Made by a program: the position numbers and the translations under genes. Below the pieces are notes generated by a model. That model saw only the letters and a program-made list of their open reading frames with translations, was not told the DNA's origin and did no database searches. A stretch of 64,000 nucleotides of DNA from Pseudomonas poae (GTDB lineage Bacteria; Pseudomonadota; Gammaproteobacteria; Pseudomonadales; Pseudomonadaceae). Position 1 is the stretch's first letter. Each line of letters begins with the position of its first letter. The stretch spans positions 2,919,001 through 2,983,000 of the forward strand of contig CP110972.1 of the NCBI GenBank assembly GCA_028869255.1, in the 5' to 3' direction. Positions 58,951-64,000 of the stretch are shown here, piece after piece.

Positions 58951-59645
58951 TCAACCTTGGCCGAGGGTGAACTGCAACTCGCCGAGGCCATCGATACCGG
59001 CCGTCACGGCAGCGCCGGGTTGCAACACGCCGACGCCTGAGGGGGTGCCGGTGAAAATCAGGTCGCCGGGCTGGAGCGCCACGGATTTTGAGGCGTGGCT
59101 GATCACTTCGCTGACGGACCAGATCAAGTCAGCCAGGTCGCCAACCTGACGTTGTTCGCCATTGACCTTGAGCCAGATTTTGCCCGTGGCCGGGTGCCCG
59201 ACTGCACTGACCGGCTGCAGCGCAGTGGTCGGCGCCGATTCATCAAACGCCTTGGCCCATTCCCACGGGCGTGAGAGTTTTTTCGCCTGGGCTTGCAGGT
59301 CGCGGCGGGTCAGATCGATGCCAACCGCGTAGCCCCAAACATGCGACAGCGCTTCCTCGGGACTGATATCCACCCCGCCCTTGCCGATGGCCACCACCAG
59401 TTCCACTTCATGATGCAGGTCAGCGGTCAACGGCGGGTAGGCAATCACGCCCTTGGCCGGCACCACGGCGTCCGCCGGTTTCATAAAGAAGAACGGCGGC
59501 TCGCGATCCGGGTCGTGTCCCATTTCGCGGGCGTGTTCGCTGTAGTTTCGGCCCACGCAAAACACGCGGCGCACGGGGAAGCGCGCATCGCTGCCCTGTA
59601 CCGCCAGGGAGGGGTTGGCGCGGGGGTGAATACATACTCGGTCAT
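58951..59645 (-). pseudogene. fumarylacetoacetate hydrolase family protein, split by a 1-base frameshift near its start
   Basis: The family (FAH/5-oxopent-3-ene-1,2,5-tricarboxylate decarboxylase-like) cleaves or decarboxylates beta-diketone acids using a metal. From ATG 59645 the frame reads MTEYVFTPAPTP and then leaves phase at a run of four G (59611-59614). The remainder, SLAVQGSDARFPVRRVFCVGRNYSEHAREMGHDPDREPPFFFMKPADAVV..., continues in the other frame to 58951. One extra base gives 231 residues. The metal-binding HHEVELVVAIGKGG and GYAVGIDLTRRD motifs are intact. It is downstream of the AbrB-type gene (66-nt gap). Confidence 0.78.
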
Positions 59646-59711
59646 GGCCTGTGCCTCTTGGTTTATCTGGCGCCAGTATGGCCAGAGGCGCCAGGGCGAA
59701 GTTGGACAGGC

Positions 59712-60764
59712 TTACGCAGATTTTGCACTGGGCGGTGCTTGCACCCTCGGCCCGCGCTCCAGCAGCCGATACAGCGGCAGGCAAGCCGCCTGGATCAGCA
59801 ACATGCGGATCACCTGCATCGCCGTCACCAGCGTCACTGCCAGGCCCAGCGCCTCGGCGGTCAGGCTCATTTCCGGCGCGCTGCCAGGCATCATGCCCAG
59901 GGCCAGCGACAGCCACGGCATCCCCAGCCAAGCCCCCAGCGCCCAGGCGGCGAGCGCCGTGGCCATCACCGAGCCCGCCAGCAACAGCAGCACCTTGGAC
60001 AGCAGGCCCGGCGCCCGGCGCAAAAAGCTGCGGTCGAATGCAACCCCGAGAGCACAGCCGATCAACAACTGCCCGCTGCCACTGAGCCAACCCGGCATGC
60101 TCATCGACAGGTTATTGCACCCCACGCCCACCGCGCAGATCAGGAACGGCCCGAACGTCCAGGGGTTGGGCAGGCGGCACTGCTTGAAGCCCAGGGCGGC
60201 CAGCCAGCCCATCGCGAGGATGAACATGAGCCACGGCCAGATCACCGGTAACGCGGGGCGAGCCTCTATGTGCGACACCCCGAAGGTAACGACGGCAGGT
60301 ACGGTCAACAGGATCAGCAGCAAGCGAATGCTATGAGCTGCAGCGATAAAGCTGGTGTCCGCCTGGCGCTGACGGCCCAGGTGCACCATCTCGGAAGAGT
60401 TGGCCGGCATCAACGCAAAGAACGCCGTGTGCAATGGCACGCCCCAGCGATGCAGGATAAGCACCGAACCCAGCGCCAGCATCAGCGTGAGCACTACCGC
60501 GACCACGATCAACCCCAGGTGCGCCGCCACTTGTTGCATCACCGGCAAGGTGAAATGGCAACCGATGGCGACGGCCACAATCAACTGCCCGGCTTGGCGG
60601 CCGTGGGGGATCTCCGGCAACAACCCACCGGCACAGCGGGTCAGCAGCACCGCCACCAACGCACCAATCACCCAGGGCAACGGCCACCCGGACCAACTGG
60701 CGAGACTGCCACCCAGGGCGCCGACGATCAGGGTTAACAGCCAATACTGGCGAAGGTTGAGCAT
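59712..60764 (-). CDS. AbrB family (AmoA-like) membrane transporter
   Basis: A 350-residue membrane protein with about ten hydrophobic segments, belonging to the AbrB/putative ammonia monooxygenase family (duplicated AbrB domain): WPLPWVIGALVAVLLTRC and MPANSSEMVHLGRQRQAD in the first half, NNLSMSMPGWLSGSGQLLIGCALGVAFDR and GMMPGSAPEMSLTAEALG in the second. The two PAS/GSAPEM-like motifs mark the repeats. Substrate unknown; such genes are often beside catabolic genes, here an FAH-family hydrolase. Divergent from a LysR gene. Confidence 0.82.
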   Translation of the reverse strand: MLNLRQYWLLTLIVGALGGSLASWSGWPLPWVIGALVAVLLTRCAGGLLPEIPHGRQAGQLIVAVAIGCHFTLPVMQQVAAHLGLIVVAVVLTLMLALGSVLILHRWGVPLHTAFFALMPANSSEMVHLGRQRQADTSFIAAAHSIRLLLILLTVPAVVTFGVSHIEARPALPVIWPWLMFILAMGWLAALGFKQCRLPNPWTFGPFLICAVGVGCNNLSMSMPGWLSGSGQLLIGCALGVAFDRSFLRRAPGLLSKVLLLLAGSVMATALAAWALGAWLGMPWLSLALGMMPGSAPEMSLTAEALGLAVTLVTAMQVIRMLLIQAACLPLYRLLERGPRVQAPPSAKSA

Positions 60765-60834
60765 AAGGTTGAACCCGGCATGGAGAAGAATGCCGACAGG
60801 TTATAGACTTGCCTTCATCACAAAAAATATCCAT

Positions 60835-60863
60835 TTGTTAAGCAAGCCATCAATCTTTGTTAT
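60835..60863 (+). promoter_or_regulatory. putative promoter of the LysR gene
   Basis: TTGTTA (60835-60840), 17 bp, TGTTAT (60858-60863), ending only about 10 nt before ATG 60874. If used, the mRNA would be nearly leaderless. Confidence 0.35.
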
Positions 60864-60873
60864 CAGAGCATCT

Positions 60874-61773
60874 ATGAACCTCAAAGCGCTGGAATACTGC
60901 GTCGAAATCGCCCGCCAAGGCAGCTTCACCAAGGCCGCGCAGGCGCTGCATGTGGCGCAACCGGCGCTGAGCATGGCGGTCAGCCGCCTGGAGGATGAGC
61001 TGGGCGTGGCGTTGTTCAACCGCGCCACCCGGCAGATCAGCGTGACCGCCGAAGGCCAACTGTTCCTGGCCCGCGCCGAAGCCTGCCTGCAGGGCCTGGC
61101 GGGTGCCCGCCGCGAACTGCAGGACCTGACCCACTTGCACAGTGGCGAAATCCGCATCGGCGTGCCGCCCATGTATGGCATCCGCCATATTCCGGAACTG
61201 CTGATGCAGTTCCGTGCGCGCTACCCCGGCATCGCCATGCACGTGGTGGAAGGCAGCGCCGATGACATCAGTGAACGCCTGGCCACGCGGCAGATCGATG
61301 TGGCGCTGCTGGAGTCAAGGCGGGTTGATCCGGGCTGGGAGTCGGTGCTGCTGGGCAGTGATGAGATGGTGCTGTGCATGAGTGATCGGCACCCGCTGGC
61401 GGGCCAACTGTCGATCCCGGCAGAGCGCTTGAAGCACGAGGCAATGCTGGTGTTCGACAACACCTTCCTGCAGCGCCACCTGCTGGACGCCTTTTGCAGC
61501 AATGCCCGCGTCAGTTTCAAGATCGCCCTGGAAAGCAACTTCGTGCCGCTGGTGATTGCCGCCACCCGCAGTGGCATGGGCGTGTCCACCCTGCTGCGCT
61601 CCGTGCAGGAACAGGAACCGGGGCTGGTTGGCGTCTCGTTCGAGCCTGCGCAGTTCATGCACTTCAACCTGTGCTGGCGCGCCAGTGAATACCTGTCCCA
61701 GGCCAATCGACGGTTTATTGAAACGGCAAAGGTGTATTTCCAGGAGGATGCCAGCTCGCCGCTCACCCGCTAA
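60874..61773 (+). CDS. LysR family transcriptional regulator
   Basis: A 299-residue LysR protein with a canonical N-terminal HTH (MNLKALEYCVEIARQGSFTKAAQALHVAQPALSMAVSRLEDELG, residues ~1-60) and a C-terminal co-inducer domain from ~90. Divergent from the AbrB-FAH-AraC genes across 109 nt, so it is the natural candidate regulator of that operon. Confidence 0.9.
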   Translation: MNLKALEYCVEIARQGSFTKAAQALHVAQPALSMAVSRLEDELGVALFNRATRQISVTAEGQLFLARAEACLQGLAGARRELQDLTHLHSGEIRIGVPPMYGIRHIPELLMQFRARYPGIAMHVVEGSADDISERLATRQIDVALLESRRVDPGWESVLLGSDEMVLCMSDRHPLAGQLSIPAERLKHEAMLVFDNTFLQRHLLDAFCSNARVSFKIALESNFVPLVIAATRSGMGVSTLLRSVQEQEPGLVGVSFEPAQFMHFNLCWRASEYLSQANRRFIETAKVYFQEDASSPLTR

Positions 61774-61785
61774 GCGGCGGCAGGC

Positions 61786-62115
61786 TTATTTGCGCGCCAC
61801 TTTGTAGCGCACGCAATCCTGGTAGAAGCTCTGGCGAATCGCCTCGGGTTTGAGCCGGGAACGGCTGTCGTAGGTCTGTTCGGTGATGCCCATGGCCATC
61901 ATGCGCATCCATGATTTGTTGAATTTGATGGTCTGGATCTTCTGCCGGGCGGCGTACAGCGACACCCCCGACAGCTTCAGTTCCTGGGCCCTGGCGGCGG
62001 TGCCGGCGCCCCAGCTGCACATGTACTTGTCACCCTCGCGCAGCTCCCGTGCCTGCACGGCAGCCGCGCCGCCCGCCAATGAGCAGGCGATCAGCATGAT
62101 TCCAACAGTGCGCAT
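61786..62115 (-). CDS. hypothetical secreted protein
   Basis: A 109-residue protein with a signal peptide (MRTVGIMLIACSLAGGAAAVQA) and a mature part beginning RELREGDKYMCSWGAG, with two cysteines that could bridge. No family recognised. It is convergent with the LysR gene. ATG 62115 is chosen; a GTG at 62127 is possible. Confidence 0.6.
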   Translation of the reverse strand: MRTVGIMLIACSLAGGAAAVQARELREGDKYMCSWGAGTAARAQELKLSGVSLYAARQKIQTIKFNKSWMRMMAMGITEQTYDSRSRLKPEAIRQSFYQDCVRYKVARK

Positions 62116-62222
62116 TTGCTTCCCCACCTAACCACCTGAAAATAAAAGCGATTCTGGCGAGGATTTGGTTACAAAGGGGCCATTAAATTGCCTTCTTACG
62201 CAGGAGATTCGCCGCGAGTCAA

Positions 62223-62355
62223 TGTGACGAGCGAGCTTGCTCGCGTTGGGGCGCGAAGCGGCCCCTCTTCAGCATGACCGAGTTCATCAGGTAAACCGCG
62301 GTGCCTGGTTTTGGGGCCGCTACGCCGCCCAACGCGAGCAAGCTCGCTCGCCACA
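62223..62355. repeat. REP-type inverted pair, CGAGCGAGCTTGCTCGCG type
   Basis: Same subtype as 7391-7521: outer arms GTGACGAGCGAGCTTGCTCGCG and its inverse, and inner arms GTTGGGGCGCGAAGCGGCCCC versus GGGGCCGCTACGCCGCCCAAC. Lies in the 275-nt gap between the hypothetical secreted protein and the TonB receptor gene. Confidence 0.8.
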
Positions 62356-62390
62356 TTGACGGTGCTGGCCACAACAAGCTTGCTCACCGA

Positions 62391-64000
62391 TCACCACTGA
62401 TAGGTCGCACTTGCCTGCACGGTGCGCTGTGAGCCATACCAGCACCACGAGTAGGAATAGCACGACGCGACATACTCTTTATTCGCAAGGTTGGTGGCGT
62501 TCAGCGCCAGGCGCAGGTTGTCCTTGAGGTTGGCGATATTCGGGATGTCGTAATGCACCGCCGCATCAAACAGGGTGTAACCCGGCACCTTCAAGGTGTT
62601 GGCGGTATCGCCCCAGGACGAACCGACATACCGTGCGCCCGCCCCCACACCAAAGCCCTTGAGGTTGCCATCATGGAAGGTGTAATCGGCCCAAGCCGAC
62701 GCGGTGTGGCGCGGCACGCCGTAGGTGGTGGTGCCTTCGACCGGGATCGCCGGGCCTACGCCTTTATCGGTGAGGGGCGCGTACTGCACGGTGCTGTTGG
62801 ATTTGCTCGCACGGTTATCCAGGTAGGCATAGGCCGCGGTGATGTCCAGGTTATCGTTGAGGCTGGCCTTGCCTTCCAGTTCAAAGCCACGGGATTGCTG
62901 TTCGCCGTCCTGAATGCTGCAACGCCCGTTGCCGCACAGATGGGTGGGGTCCGGGTCCATGGTCGGCACGTTGGACTGGCGCAGGTCGAAAATCGCCGCC
63001 GTGATAAAACTGTTGCTGCCTGGAGGCTGGTACTTGATACCAATCTCGTACTGCTTGCCTTCGGTCGGCTTGAACACCGAGCCGCCGAAACCGGTGCCCG
63101 ACTGCGGGTTGAACGACTCCGAATAGCTGGCATACGGCGCCAGGCCATTATCGAACAGATACACCACCCCTACGCGGCCGGTAAACGCCTTGCTGTCCAG
63201 GGACGATTGACTCTTGGCGCCGGTCCGGATGGTTTTGGTGGTGCTGTCGGTGCTGGCCCAGTCATAACGGCCGCCCAGCAACAGCACCCACTTGTCCCAT
63301 TTCATTTGTTCCTGCAAGTAAACGCCAGTCTGCTCGCTGCGCGAGGTGGCGTCGGTGGCGAACGCTGGCGTGGTCACAGGCGCGCCGTAGACCGGATCGA
63401 AAATATCCAGCGTCGGGCCCACACCATAGCCGGCCTTCGTGTCGGTGCTGGTGTTCTGGTAGTCGAGGCCCATCAACAAGGTGTGCTGCAACGGCCCGGT
63501 ATCGAATTTGGCCTGCACCTTGGTTATCGAGGGTGTAGGCGTCCATATCCACATCGGTGGCGATGGTCGAACGGTTGGAGGTGCGGTAATCCGCCTGGAG
63601 GTTGCTGTTGTAGATGCTCCGGTAAACCCCTTCGGCGCGCAGGTAACGCGCGTTCTGGCGCACGGTCCAGACATCGTTGAAACGATGTTCGAACGCGTAG
63701 CCGAGCGAATAATACTCACGGTCGCTTTTCTCGAAGTTCTTCTCACCGTCGTAGAAGTCCACATCGATCTTGCGCCCGGTCGGGCTGTGCAACACCGACC
63801 CCCAGGCGGGCACCGAACCATAGGACGCGCCCTTGGGGTCCTTCTGGAAATGCCCGAACAAAGTCAGCGACGTGTCATCGTCCGGGCGCCAGGTGAAGGC
63901 GCTGGACAATGACTGACGGCGGGTCTCGGTGTGTTCGACCTGCCCGTCGGCATCGTCGAAAAGGCCGGCGACGCGGTAGGAATATACGCCCTGGTCGTCA
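62391..64000 (-). pseudogene. TonB-dependent siderophore receptor, 3' part, split by a 1-base frameshift and cut by the window edge
   Basis: Outer-membrane siderophore receptor; only the beta-barrel end lies here, and the frame is open to position 64000. Barrel strands (LDNRASKSNS..., YVGSSWGDTANTLKVPGYTLFDAAVHYDIP, LALNATNLANKEYVASCYS) end in the typical terminal aromatic residue (ATYQW). The CYSYSWCWYGSQRTVQASATYQW end resembles ferrioxamine/ferrichrome-type receptors. Near 63522 one extra base puts DMDAYTLDN out of phase with KVQAKFDTGPLQHTLLMG. No slippery motif is seen. Expected to be Fur-controlled, but the promoter is outside the window. Confidence 0.82.

Noticed and set aside
59646..60090. 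Upstream extension of the FAH-family frame
   Set aside because: It lies inside the abrB gene in another frame and carries no family similarity; it exists only because GC-rich DNA lacks stops.

Overview
The window looks like a chromosomal segment of a fluorescent pseudomonad (Pseudomonas fluorescens group). It is GC-rich. It carries typical pseudomonad gene blocks (pepN/DUF2797/DUF1315, cobW-cobN-chlD with cbtBA, cysI-DUF934, dnaQ-rnhA-gloB-mltD, tandem yejA-like genes with yejBEF). Its intergenic spaces hold about ten REP-type palindromes (GTGGGAGC...GGCTTG and relatives). I see no prophage, insertion sequence, CRISPR array, rRNA or tRNA.

Layout. 1-5.6 kb: the 5' end of pepN and a tight minus-strand cluster (nadK, metallophosphoesterase, rhomboid protease, DUF1315, DUF2797), then a plus-strand DUF1853 gene. 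5.7-15.1 kb: a vitamin B12 locus. Two back-to-back cobalamin riboswitches (12.5-12.9 kb) face cobW-cobN-chlD on the minus strand and cbtB-cbtA-cobE-cobM on the plus strand. 15.4-19.2 kb: nfuA, a ~760-bp nested palindromic repeat, and cti. 19.4-26 kb: B12-dependent metH behind a MetR-type site, two small membrane proteins, sulfite reductase cysI and DUF934. 26-34 kb: poxB, an FMN reductase, small hypotheticals, a lone GspG-like pseudopilin, a LysR protein, a GNAT and the decarboxylase ldcA. 34-46 kb: dnaQ, rnhA, a methyltransferase, gloB, mltD, and a peptide ABC transporter (two binding proteins plus YejBEF). 46-53.2 kb: AraC/LysE, a hydrolase, a phospholipase-D-like protein next to RNase T2, an oxidoreductase, a Nudix protein and a solute-binding protein. 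53.7-56.2 kb: a sigma/anti-sigma/periplasmic-sensor cluster. 56.4-64 kb: a PAS-GGDEF protein, AraC/FAH/AbrB/LysR genes and the 3' part of a TonB-dependent siderophore receptor that runs off the end.

The most striking system is chlD. Its AAA+ (ChlI-like) half ends in a stop codon 4 nt after a canonical slippery heptamer A_AAA_AAG, and 5 nt after the heptamer begins a perfect 14-bp hairpin. The -1 frame then continues through a Pro-rich linker into a von Willebrand A domain. One gene can therefore make both the small (ChlI) and medium (ChlD) subunits that work with CobN as a cobalt chelatase. Programmed frameshifting in chlD has been reported before; this is a clean instance.

Six other genes (cobN, cysI, ldcA, a solute-binding protein, an FAH-family hydrolase and the TonB receptor) are each split by what looks like one inserted or missing base, mostly in runs of G/C or A and without recoding signals. 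For cysI and ldcA, undoing the single-base change restores the length I recall for homologues. These are more likely sequencing or assembly errors than true pseudogenes, so gene content in this region should be read with that in mind.
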